DNA from: Roseateles subflavus
GTDB lineage: Bacteria; Pseudomonadota; Gammaproteobacteria; Burkholderiales; Burkholderiaceae_C
Assembly (NCBI RefSeq): GCF_030285365.1
Contig: NZ_JASVDS010000003.1
Coordinates: forward strand, 558,001-622,000
Length of the DNA: 64,000 nucleotides
Direction: 5' to 3'
Shown here: piece by piece, positions 55,206 through 64,000 of the stretch
Layout: every line of letters starts with the position of its first letter
How positions within the stretch are numbered: position 1 is the stretch's first letter
The notes under the pieces: generated by a model
Seen by the model: the letters and a program-made list of their open reading frames with translations, nothing else
The model's database searches: none
What the model was told of the DNA's origin: nothing
Made by a program: the position numbers and the translations under genes

Positions 55206-56600
55206 TCAATAGGCATTGCGGTCGAGCACCACCAACCGGACGGTGCGCGCGATGATCTGGAGGTCCAGTCCGAGGGACCAGTTGCGCAGGTACTCCAGAT
55301 CGTATTCGACCCGTGCGCGCATCTTGTCCAGAGTATCGGTCTCCCCGCGAAGGCCGTTCACCTGCGCCCATCCCGTGATCCCGGGCTTGACCTTGTGCCG
55401 GACCATGTAGGCCTTGATCAGCTCCCGGTACTGCTCGTTGTGGGCCACCGCATGCGGGCGCGGCCCGACGATGCTCATGCGGCCCTGCAGCACATTGAAG
55501 AACTGCGGCAGCTCGTCCAGCGAGGTGCGACGCAGGAAGGCGCCGAAGCGGGTGACGCGGGGGTCGTCCCGCGTGGCCTGGCGCACCTCGGGGGTGTCGT
55601 CCATGACGCGCATCGAACGGAACTTGTAGACCTTGATCTCCTCGCCATCCAGTCCGTTGCGCCGCTGCTTGTAGATCACCGGTCCTGGCGAGCTGAGCTT
55701 CACGCCGGCGGCGATGGCCAGCATCAGCGGGGCCACCAGCAGCAGGATCAGGCTGGCCAGCACGAGGTCGCTGAGCCGCTTGACCAGCTCGTTGCTGCCG
55801 GTGAACGGGGTGTCGCAAATCCCCACGACCGCCATGCCGTTGAGGTCCTGCAGCCGACCCTGGATGATGCTGATGCCGAAGATGTCGGGCACGAAGAACA
55901 GCGAGGCCGTGGTGCCCTGCAGCTGCTCCAGCAGCGCCACGATGCGGGGCTGCGACCCCAGGGGCAGGGTGATGTAGACCTCGCGCACGTTGTGGCTGCG
56001 GATGAAATGCGCCAGACCGTCCAGTGCGCCGAGGTGGTGATCCCGCGCGTCGGCGTGCACCCGCTCACCCCGGCGGTCGTCGAAGAAGCCCAGCAGCTCG
56101 CGGCCCTGCGTGCTGTCCGACAGCAGCGCCTGTGCAACCTTCGCCCCCAGCGGTCCGGCCCCCACGATGACGGCGCTGCTGCGCGAGCGCGGCCGCCGGG
56201 CCCGCCAGCGCAACAGGCGGTGCCCGATGCCCACGCTGGCCCACTGCAGCAGCGGCGTCAGGCCGGCCCACCACGCCAGCACCCGGGTGTCGAAATAGCC
56301 CAGGCTGCTCGTGGCATAGGCGAAGGCCCACAGGATGCCCAGCAGGACGAGCCAGTGGCTGACGATGTCGGTGATGGCGCTGACCGGGTGCGTGCTGAAG
56401 CGGTCCCGGCCGGGGAAGGTCAGCGTGAAGACCAGCAGGCACAGGACGTAGCCCGCACGGATCAGGGGCTCGTCGAACCAGGCGCTGACGGCCAGGAAGC
56501 AGGCGACGTTGAGGCAGGGCTCCAGGAACGCCGCGACCAGGGCCGGGACCGGCTGGGGGGCGCTGTAGAACGTTCTCTTGTAGCTGCGTTCCTCGAACAT
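55206..56600 (-). CDS. wcaJ: Undecaprenyl-phosphate glucose phosphotransferase (WcaJ/EpsB type)
   Basis: This 464-residue protein has four N-terminal membrane segments and a nucleotide-binding-like central region (VIVGAGPLGAKVAQ near 145). It then has the bacterial sugar transferase domain with membrane segment LVLASLILLLVAPLMLAIA, SSPGPVIYKQRRNG, LDELPQFFNVLQG and MSIVGPRPH, and PGITGWAQVNGLRGET. It starts the repeat unit by moving glucose-1-phosphate from UDP-glucose onto undecaprenyl phosphate. It heads the leftward eps arm, so its promoter lies between 56601 and 56816. Glucose as the sugar is family inference. Confidence 0.93.
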   Translation of the reverse strand: MFEERSYKRTFYSAPQPVPALVAAFLEPCLNVACFLAVSAWFDEPLIRAGYVLCLLVFTLTFPGRDRFSTHPVSAITDIVSHWLVLLGILWAFAYATSSLGYFDTRVLAWWAGLTPLLQWASVGIGHRLLRWRARRPRSRSSAVIVGAGPLGAKVAQALLSDSTQGRELLGFFDDRRGERVHADARDHHLGALDGLAHFIRSHNVREVYITLPLGSQPRIVALLEQLQGTTASLFFVPDIFGISIIQGRLQDLNGMAVVGICDTPFTGSNELVKRLSDLVLASLILLLVAPLMLAIAAGVKLSSPGPVIYKQRRNGLDGEEIKVYKFRSMRVMDDTPEVRQATRDDPRVTRFGAFLRRTSLDELPQFFNVLQGRMSIVGPRPHAVAHNEQYRELIKAYMVRHKVKPGITGWAQVNGLRGETDTLDKMRARVEYDLEYLRNWSLGLDLQIIARTVRLVVLDRNAY

Positions 56601-56816
56601 CTGGCGGGAGCTCCGGCGCCGGGCAGGCCGCGCACAGGGTGTGCGGGACCGGCCGGCGGCTGATTCTCCCTCAAGACGCAGCGCCGGGGCGGGCCGTCGA
56701 GGGGCGTGGGGTCGGGTCTTGCCACCCAGCCGGGCCACGGGCCGTGCGCCGCCGCGACTCGGCCTGCCCTCAGCCGCCACTCAGCCCCCACTCAGCCTGG
56801 GGCGGCGCGGCCTGCC

Positions 56817-56822
56817 TACAAT
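56817..56822 (+). promoter_or_regulatory. -10 element (TACAAT) giving a possibly leaderless ubiJ mRNA
   Basis: TACAAT matches the -10 consensus at 5 of 6 positions and ends 6 bases before the ubiJ ATG. Transcription would start at or next to the start codon, and no Shine-Dalgarno sequence is present upstream. No convincing -35 hexamer is seen. Confidence 0.5.
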
Positions 56823-56828
56823 CCGCGC

Positions 56829-57344
56829 ATGATTCAAGACTGGTCGACGCTCCTCGCGCCGGCGGTGCAGGACCGCATCGCCCTCCTGCTCAACCACGTC
56901 CTCTCCCGCGAAAGCGTGGCGACGGACCGCCTGCGCCCCCATGCGGGCCGCGTGCTGCGGGTGCACCTGGCCGGCTGGCCGGCGCTGTTGCCGGCCGCGC
57001 CGGACATGCTGCTGGCCATCACGCCGGCCGGCCTGTTCGAGCGGCTCGACGGCGCGCCGCAGGAGGCCCTGCGCCTCGAGGTCGATGCCAGCAACCCCGC
57101 GGCCCTCGCGCTGGGCGCCCTCAGCGGCGCGAAGCCGGGCGTGCAGGTCCAGGGCGACGCCGCCCTCGCCGGTGACATCAGCTGGCTGATGGAGCACCTG
57201 CGCTGGGACATCGAGGACGACCTCGCCAAGCTCGTCGGCCCCATGCCCGCCCGCCAGCTGGCCCGCTGGAGCCAGGCGGCGGCCCAGGCCTGTGGCGCCT
57301 TCGCGCGCGGCGCGGCCGGGTTCGTGAAGTCCCGCGGCGGCTGA
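56829..57344 (+). CDS. ubiJ: Ubiquinone biosynthesis accessory factor UbiJ (SCP2 domain)
   Basis: This 171-residue protein has an SCP2-type lipid-binding N-terminal part (AVQDRIALLLNHVLSRE, LAGWPALL, LLAITPAGLFERLDG) and a helical C-terminal tail with DISWLMEHLRWDIEDDLAKLV, typical of UbiJ. UbiJ helps organise the cytosolic Ubi enzyme complex around hydrophobic intermediates. It is followed by ubiB after 18 bases, the usual pairing. A -10 box right before the start suggests a leaderless message. Confidence 0.9.
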   Translation: MIQDWSTLLAPAVQDRIALLLNHVLSRESVATDRLRPHAGRVLRVHLAGWPALLPAAPDMLLAITPAGLFERLDGAPQEALRLEVDASNPAALALGALSGAKPGVQVQGDAALAGDISWLMEHLRWDIEDDLAKLVGPMPARQLARWSQAAAQACGAFARGAAGFVKSRGG

Positions 57345-57362
57345 TCCAGGAACAACGCCCCG

Positions 57363-58934
57363 ATGCGCTACTTCGCCCGCCTGCTGGTCATCAGCTGGAC
57401 CATCTTCAAGTACGGCCTGGACGAGCTGGCGCTGTCCGGCTTCCGCCGCCACCGGCTGCTGGGCCTGCTGCACCGCCTCGTGTCCGTGGGCCGGGCCTGG
57501 GAATTGCCGCGCGGCGTGCGTCTGCGCCTGGCGCTGGAGCATCTGGGGCCGATCTTCGTCAAGTTCGGCCAGGTGCTGTCCACCCGGCGGGACCTGGTGC
57601 CCGACGACATGGTCGAGGAGCTGGCCAAGCTGCAGGACCGCGTGCCGCCCTTCCCGGCGGCGCAGTCCCGGGCCCTGGTGGAGAAGGCCTTCGGCAAACC
57701 CATCGAGGAGCTCTTCGCGACCTTCGAGGCCGAGCCGGTGGCCAGCGCCTCCATCGCCCAGGTGCACTTCGCCACGCTGAAGGACGGCCGCGAGGTCGCC
57801 GTCAAGGTGCTGCGCCCGGGCATGCTGGACGTCATCGAGGACGACCTCGCCCTGTTGCGCACGCTGGCGGGCTGGGTGGAGCGCTTCTCGGCCGACGGCC
57901 GGCGCCTGAAGCCCCGCGAGGTGGTGGCCGAGTTCAACAACTACCTGCACGACGAGCTGGATCTCGTGCGCGAGGCGGCCAACGCCACGCAGTTGCGCCG
58001 CAACATGGACGGCCTGGGCCTGGTCCTCGTGCCGGAGATGATCTGGGAGCTCTGCACCCAGCAGGTCATCGTGATGCAGCGCATGCACGGCGTGCCCATC
58101 TCGCAGATCCAGCGCCTGCGCGAGGCGGGGGTGGACATCCCCAAGCTGGCGCGCGACGGCGTCACCATCTTCTTCACCCAGGTCTTCCGCGACGGCTTCT
58201 TCCACGCGGACATGCACCCGGGCAACATCCAGGTGAGCCTCGATCCCGCCACCTTCGGGCGCTACATCGCCCTGGACTTCGGCATCATCGGCACGCTCAC
58301 CGAGGTCGACAAGGAATACCTGGCGCAGAACTTCATCGCCTTCTTCCGCCGCGACTACAAGCGCGTGGCCGAGCTGCACATCGAGTCCGGCTGGGTGCCG
58401 GCCTCCACCCGGGTGGATGAGCTCGAGGGGGCCGTGCGTGCGGTCTGCGAACCGCACTTCGATCGCCCGCTCAAGGACATCTCGCTGGGCCAGGTGCTGA
58501 TGCGCCTGTTCCAGACGTCCCGCCGCTTCAATGTCGAGATCCAGCCGCAGCTGGTGCTGCTGCAGAAGACGCTGCTGAACATCGAGGGCCTCGGTCGCCA
58601 GCTGGACCCGGAGCTGGACCTCTGGGCGACCGCCAAGCCCTTCCTCGAGCGCTGGATGAACGAGCAGGTGGGCTGGCGCGCGCTGCTCAACGGCATCAAG
58701 AAGGAGGCGCCGCGCTATGCGCAGTTCTTCCCGGAGTTCCCTCGCCTGCTGCATGACGCCCTCAAGCGCCAGGGCCAGTCCACCGACGAGACGGCCCTCC
58801 TGCGGGCGATGCTGGTGGAGCAGCGGCGCACCAACCGCCTGCTGATGGGTTTCCTGCTCGCCCTGGGCGGTTTCGTGCTGGGCCTGCTGGCCACGCCCTG
58901 GCTGCTGCGCTTCTGGACTTCCCTGATGTACTGA
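57363..58934 (+). CDS. ubiB: UbiB, ABC1/ADCK-family protein for ubiquinone biosynthesis
   Basis: This 523-residue protein has the UbiB pattern: the KxGQ motif in [20 protein letters not shown] near residue 66, [20 protein letters not shown] with the ADCK alanine-rich loop, [10 protein letters not shown] with the lysine, and FHADMHPGN with the catalytic-loop Asp. ALDFGIIG supplies the DFG-like motif, and two membrane segments lie at the C-terminus. It is needed for ubiquinone synthesis, probably by extracting intermediates from the membrane. It is the second gene of the ubiJ unit. Confidence 0.95.
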   Translation: MRYFARLLVISWTIFKYGLDELALSGFRRHRLLGLLHRLVSVGRAWELPRGVRLRLALEHLGPIFVKFGQVLSTRRDLVPDDMVEELAKLQDRVPPFPAAQSRALVEKAFGKPIEELFATFEAEPVASASIAQVHFATLKDGREVAVKVLRPGMLDVIEDDLALLRTLAGWVERFSADGRRLKPREVVAEFNNYLHDELDLVREAANATQLRRNMDGLGLVLVPEMIWELCTQQVIVMQRMHGVPISQIQRLREAGVDIPKLARDGVTIFFTQVFRDGFFHADMHPGNIQVSLDPATFGRYIALDFGIIGTLTEVDKEYLAQNFIAFFRRDYKRVAELHIESGWVPASTRVDELEGAVRAVCEPHFDRPLKDISLGQVLMRLFQTSRRFNVEIQPQLVLLQKTLLNIEGLGRQLDPELDLWATAKPFLERWMNEQVGWRALLNGIKKEAPRYAQFFPEFPRLLHDALKRQGQSTDETALLRAMLVEQRRTNRLLMGFLLALGGFVLGLLATPWLLRFWTSLMY

Positions 58935-59062
58935 GGGCGCGCGAGGGGCGGATTTCGCCCCTGCCTCGCGGATAATGCGCGCTTTTGAGCGCCGAACCGG
59001 CCGGATCGCGCGCATCCTCCTGGCCCCTTTTTGCCACGCCCGCCTCGCCGCGGGCCTCTGAC

Positions 59063-60538
59063 ATGAACATCACGCTGATCGTCTTCGTCGTGCTCTACCT
59101 GCTGGGCACCCTGGCCCTGGGCGTCTGGGCGGGCACCCGCATCAAGAACACGAGCGACTTCGCCATCGCCGGACGCAGCCTGCCGCTGGTCATGGTCATC
59201 ACGACCACCTTCGCCACCTGGTTCGGGGCCGAGACCGTGATGGGCATCCCCGCCAAGTTCGTGCAGGGCGGCCTGAATGCCATCGTGGAGGACCCCTTCG
59301 GCGCCGGCACCTGCCTGATCCTGGTGGGCGCCTTCTTCGCGACCAAGCTGTACCGCCAGAACCTGCTGACCATCGGCGACTTCTACCGCCAGCGCTACGG
59401 CAAGGGCGTGGAGGTGTTCTGTTCGACGGCCATCATCCTGAGCTATCTGGGCTGGGTGGCGGCGCAGATCACGGCCCTGGGCCTCGTGTTCTCGGTGCTG
59501 ACCAACGGCGCCATGAGTGAGACCGCCGGCATGATCGTCGGCACGCTGGCCGTGCTGATCTACGTGGTGATCGGCGGCTTCCTGGCCGTGGCCTGGACGG
59601 ACTTCATCCAGATGATCGTGCTCGTGGTGGGGCTCTCGGTGATCGCCGTGTTCTCGGCCGACCTCGCCGGCGGCGCCGACAAGGTCCTGGACCTGGCCCG
59701 CAGCAAGGACCTGTTCAAGTTCATGCCCGAGCCCAAGTTCACCGACGTCGCCATGTTCATCGGCGCCGCCGTGACCATGATGCTGGGCTCCATCCCGCAG
59801 CAGGACGTGTTCCAGCGCGTGATGTCCGCCAAGGACGAGAAGACGGCGCGCAACGGCGCCATGATCGGCGGTGCGAGCTACATCCTCTTCGCCGCCGTGC
59901 CCATGTTCATCGTGGCCAGCGCCGTGGTGGTGATGGGCCAGCAGGCCCTGGACATCGCCCGCGACGACTACCAGAAGCTGCTCCCCATGTTCGTGCTGGA
60001 GCGCATGCCCCTGGTGATGCAGATCCTCTTCTTCGGCGCGCTGCTGTCGGCCATCAAGAGCACGTCGTCGGCCACGCTGCTGGCGCCCTCGACCAGCTTC
60101 GTCGAGAACATCCTCAAGAACCTGCGCCCGCACATGGGCGACAAGCAGCAGCTGCTGTCCATGCGCCTGACCATCATCATCTTCGCGGGCCTCGTGCTGG
60201 CCTATGCCATCGCGATGAAGGGCACCTCGATCTACGAGCTGGTGTCCTCGGCCTACCAGGTGACGCTGGTCGGCGCCTTCGTGCCGCTGGTCTTCGGCCT
60301 GTACTGGAGCCGGGCGACGACGCAGGGCGCCATCTTCTCCCTGGTGGGCGGCATCGGCGTGTGGATCGCCTTCCTGCCCCAGGTCAGCCTGCTGGGCGAG
60401 CTCTTCCCGGGCCAGCTGGCCGGCCTGCTGACGGGCGTCGTGGCGATGATCGTCGGCTCGCTGGCGCCGCAATGGCTGAAGAACCGCCACGAGCACAAGC
60501 ACCACGTCAAGGGCCTGCCGGACGAGGCCCAGGCCTGA
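59063..60538 (+). CDS. Sodium:solute symporter family protein
   Basis: This 491-residue protein has about 13 membrane segments and the SSS signature regions: FAIAGRSLPLVMVITTTFATWFG (quoted as FAIAGRSLPL and TTFATWFGAE), GDFYRQRYGK near residue 113, and SIPQQDVFQRVMSAK mid-protein. Its C-terminus is His/Lys-rich. It couples uptake of a small organic solute to sodium. The ATG at 59063 gives the standard start; an upstream in-frame ATG would add an unlikely Ser/Ala-rich extension. No neighbour indicates the substrate. Confidence 0.9.
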   Translation: MNITLIVFVVLYLLGTLALGVWAGTRIKNTSDFAIAGRSLPLVMVITTTFATWFGAETVMGIPAKFVQGGLNAIVEDPFGAGTCLILVGAFFATKLYRQNLLTIGDFYRQRYGKGVEVFCSTAIILSYLGWVAAQITALGLVFSVLTNGAMSETAGMIVGTLAVLIYVVIGGFLAVAWTDFIQMIVLVVGLSVIAVFSADLAGGADKVLDLARSKDLFKFMPEPKFTDVAMFIGAAVTMMLGSIPQQDVFQRVMSAKDEKTARNGAMIGGASYILFAAVPMFIVASAVVVMGQQALDIARDDYQKLLPMFVLERMPLVMQILFFGALLSAIKSTSSATLLAPSTSFVENILKNLRPHMGDKQQLLSMRLTIIIFAGLVLAYAIAMKGTSIYELVSSAYQVTLVGAFVPLVFGLYWSRATTQGAIFSLVGGIGVWIAFLPQVSLLGELFPGQLAGLLTGVVAMIVGSLAPQWLKNRHEHKHHVKGLPDEAQA

Positions 60539-60653
60539 ATCGGCGGTGGATTCGGGGTCCGAACGGGCCTTGAATCCGCGGCAAAGGCCCGCATCTGGGC
60601 GTCGCGGCCAGGCTTCCGGCCCGTCCGCAGGGTGGGGGTCGCCTGCCGGCCCC

Positions 60654-60659
60654 TATAAT
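60654..60659 (+). promoter_or_regulatory. Consensus -10 element (TATAAT) upstream of fmdB
   Basis: A perfect TATAAT lies 31 bases before the fmdB start in a GC-rich stretch, with an AT-rich leader after it. The matching -35 position holds no good hexamer. It probably drives fmdB, the DUF502 gene and perhaps aspS. Confidence 0.55.
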
Positions 60660-60690
60660 TTCGCCTTTTCGATCAACAGCTTAGAACATC

Positions 60691-61014
60691 ATGCCGATCT
60701 ACGCTTACCGCTGTGGTTCATGCGGTCACGCCAAGGACGTGCTGCAAAAGCTCTCTGACGCACCGCTGAGCACCTGCCCGGCCTGTGGCGCCGAGGCCTT
60801 CCAGAAGCAGATCACCGCAGCCGGCTTCCAGCTCAAGGGCTCGGGCTGGTATGTGACCGACTTCAAGGGAGGCAGCGGCGGCAGTACGGCCACGGCCACG
60901 TCGCCCGCGGCGGCGCCGGCCGCAAGCGAGGCTGCGTCCGGTGCCAGCAGCAGCACCGACAGCGGCTCCAGCAGCGGCGGCACGGCCTGCGGCGGCTCCT
61001 GCGCCTGCCACTGA
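60691..61014 (+). CDS. FmdB family zinc-ribbon protein
   Basis: This 107-residue protein opens with the FmdB zinc ribbon: MPIYAYRCGSCGHAKDVLQK then STCPACG, giving two CxxC pairs (C8/C11 and C29/C32). A Ser/Ala/Gly-rich linker and a final CGGSCACH cysteine/histidine cluster follow. FmdB-type genes are commonly next to aspS in proteobacteria, as here, but their role (possibly regulatory) is not settled. The DUF502 gene begins 34 bases downstream. Confidence 0.9.
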   Translation: MPIYAYRCGSCGHAKDVLQKLSDAPLSTCPACGAEAFQKQITAAGFQLKGSGWYVTDFKGGSGGSTATATSPAAAPAASEAASGASSSTDSGSSSGGTACGGSCACH

Positions 61015-61048
61015 GCGGCAGCTCCAGCACCTCATCACAGGGAACCCA

Positions 61049-61726
61049 GTGAGAAAGTACATCATCGCCGGCCTTCTGGTCTGGCTCCCCTTGGCGATCA
61101 CCCTCTGGGTCCTGAACCAGGTCCTGGGCGTCGTCAATGGCGTCTTTCACTCGCTGATCGGAGCCCTGAAGGTCATCCTGCCGGTCTCGACGCATGACCT
61201 GCTGACGGCCCTGGCCAATGTGCCGGGCCTCGGCGTCGTGATTCTTGCCGTCGGCCTCTTCCTCACCGGCATGTTCGTGGCGAACATGTTCGGCCAGTGG
61301 TGGCTGCGCCAGTGGGACAAGCTGCTGTCCAGCATTCCCATCGTCAAGAGCATCTACAGCTCGGTCAAGCAGGTCTCCGACACGCTCTTCTCGAGCAGCG
61401 GCAACGCCTTCCGCGAGGCCGTGCTCGTGCAGTACCCGCGCGAGGGGTCCTGGACGATCGCCTTCGTGACCGGCCAGCCCGGCGGCGAGGTGGCGAGCCA
61501 GCTGTGCGGCGAACACGTCAGCCTCTACGTGCCGACCACGCCGAACCCGACCTCGGGCTTCTTCCTGATGGTCTCCCGCGACCAGATCCGCCCGCTGGCC
61601 ATGAGCGTGGACGAGGCCCTGAAGTACATCATCTCGATGGGCGTCGTGGCCCCCTCGGCCGCCGAGCCCGGCAGCCCCGGCCCTTGCGGCGACGCCCACC
61701 CCGGCGATCGAAATCAGCCGGGTTGA
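61049..61726 (+). CDS. DUF502 family membrane protein
   Basis: This 225-residue protein has two membrane segments near the N-terminus (YIIAGLLVWLPLAITLWVL and VVILAVGLFLTGMFVANMFG) and the DUF502 core (IPIVKSIYSSVKQVSDTLF, then VPTTPNPTSGFFLMV). The function of the family is unknown. The GTG at 61049, with GGGAAC upstream, gives the usual start VRKYIIAG; a longer in-frame start would lie inside fmdB. It lies between fmdB and aspS, the standard order. Confidence 0.9.
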   Translation: MRKYIIAGLLVWLPLAITLWVLNQVLGVVNGVFHSLIGALKVILPVSTHDLLTALANVPGLGVVILAVGLFLTGMFVANMFGQWWLRQWDKLLSSIPIVKSIYSSVKQVSDTLFSSSGNAFREAVLVQYPREGSWTIAFVTGQPGGEVASQLCGEHVSLYVPTTPNPTSGFFLMVSRDQIRPLAMSVDEALKYIISMGVVAPSAAEPGSPGPCGDAHPGDRNQPG

Positions 61727-61745
61727 GCACCGGGCACGTGCTCAA
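61723..61745. repeat. Perfect inverted repeat at the end of the DUF502 gene
   Basis: TTGAGCAC and GTGCTCAA are perfect 8-base inverted copies around a 7-base loop, spanning the DUF502 stop codon. There is no T-tract, so it is a 3' hairpin rather than a clear terminator. Confidence 0.5.
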
Positions 61746-61847
61746 TCCTGAGGGCTTCCCGCCCGTTCCAGCGCCATCTCGAATGAACCAGCCGGCCGCC
61801 TCCCTTCGACCCCGCGGCCGCTTCCACTGAATTCCCGGAGAACTCCT

Positions 61848-63644
<1,797 letters not shown>

Positions 63645-63683
63645 GGATCTGGCGGATGCCCGGCGCATCCGCCGCGCACCAAG

Positions 63684-63707
63684 AGGGCAGCTTCGGCTGC
63701 CCTTTTT
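63684..63707 (+). terminator. Rho-independent terminator after aspS
   Basis: AGGGCAGC and GCTGCCCT form an 8-bp stem with a stable TTCG tetraloop, followed by TTTT. It closes the fmdB-DUF502-aspS cluster. Confidence 0.92.
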
Positions 63708-63872
63708 CATGGCCGCATGCATCCTGCGGTTTGTGGGCCGCCTGACACGCTGGGAGACATGGGCCCGGCAAGCTCCGTCGTGGGGGATTCGTGGACGTCG
63801 ATGGGCGCTGTCTCGGCACGTTACCCAGCCTGAACTTTGGTACGCTGCACGGTCGAAATTACGTTAGGCCCC

Positions 63873-64000
63873 ATGAAGAGTCTCGCAAAGATGGTCGCGC
63901 TTCTTCCGCTTGCGGTAGCGCTCTTCCTTGGGAACGCTTATGGGTCCATGTCGTTTGCAGGCCTTCTGTTTCCTCGGGTCACGCCTCGGCCCTACATGGA
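63873..64000 (+). CDS. Start of a lower-GC secreted protein, cut by the window edge
   Basis: Only the first 42 codons are visible. The product begins with a signal peptide (MKSLAKMVALLPLAVALFLG then NAYGS) and continues SMSFAGLLFPRVTPRPYM. Base composition here is near 55% GC, well below the neighbouring genes. No family can be named from so short a piece. The start follows a short gap after the aspS terminator, with AGGCCCC upstream and no strong ribosome site. Confidence 0.5.
   Translation, partial: MKSLAKMVALLPLAVALFLGNAYGSMSFAGLLFPRVTPRPYM

Noticed and set aside
61783-61830. Short 15-codon frame before aspS as a leader peptide
   Set aside because: It has no Asp codon run, no attenuator hairpins and no ribosome site, so it looks incidental.

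Overview
The window is about 70% GC and fits a betaproteobacterium of the order Burkholderiales, probably near the Rubrivivax/Leptothrix/Roseateles group. The indicators are an exosortase B (XrtB) exopolysaccharide locus, an orphan Bug-type solute receptor, the UbiJ-UbiB pair, the FmdB-DUF502-AspS cluster, a HemP/bacterioferritin iron locus and a roughly 1300-residue DUF3683 oxidoreductase. The taxonomic placement is inference from gene content, not from a marker-gene search.

Layout. Positions 1-5625 hold a truncated choice-of-anchor A surface protein, a ChaN-like haem-binding protein, an aldehyde dehydrogenase, a DUF2325 protein, and a divergent iron locus: hemP leftward, bfr and bfd rightward, around a perfect 7-1-7 Fur-box-like palindrome. 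Positions 5649-10290 hold a leftward five-gene operon (periplasmic protein, ABC ATPase, FtsX-type permease, LolA-like protein, predicted outer-membrane barrel) that looks like a dedicated Lol-like or export system. Positions 10499-23011 hold two Ala/Pro-rich secreted proteins, a gamma-glutamyltransferase, an MFS transporter, a GNAT acetyltransferase, a glycerophosphodiester phosphodiesterase, the giant FAD/Fe-S oxidoreductase, a repeat-rich gene-free stretch (20626-21419), a Bug receptor and a HIT protein. A possible structured RNA with a strong terminator follows (23131-23324), then DUF971 and ubiE.

The core (24879-56600) is a complete-looking Wzx/Wzy-type exopolysaccharide locus of the XrtB type. 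The rightward arm carries epsD, epsE, epsF, epsG, xrtB, epsI, GDP-fucose genes (gmd, fcl), an acyltransferase, a flippase, a polymerase, a secreted glycoside hydrolase and four glycosyltransferases. A short leftward block adds a candidate fucosyltransferase, a CgeB-like glycosyltransferase and a WecG/TagA-type transferase; a rightward epimerase sits alone. The leftward arm (56600 to 46666) carries the initiating phosphoglycosyltransferase, epsL, galE, manC, rfbB, rfbD, rfbA, rfbC and wecB. Together these supply GDP-mannose, GDP-fucose, dTDP-rhamnose, UDP-galactose and UDP-ManNAc, start the repeat unit on undecaprenyl phosphate, extend, flip, polymerise and export it.

The right end (56829-64000) returns to housekeeping: ubiJ-ubiB, a sodium:solute symporter, fmdB, DUF502 and aspS with a terminator, then the start of a lower-GC secreted protein cut by the window edge. 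No tRNA, rRNA, CRISPR array, transposase or integrase was recognised.
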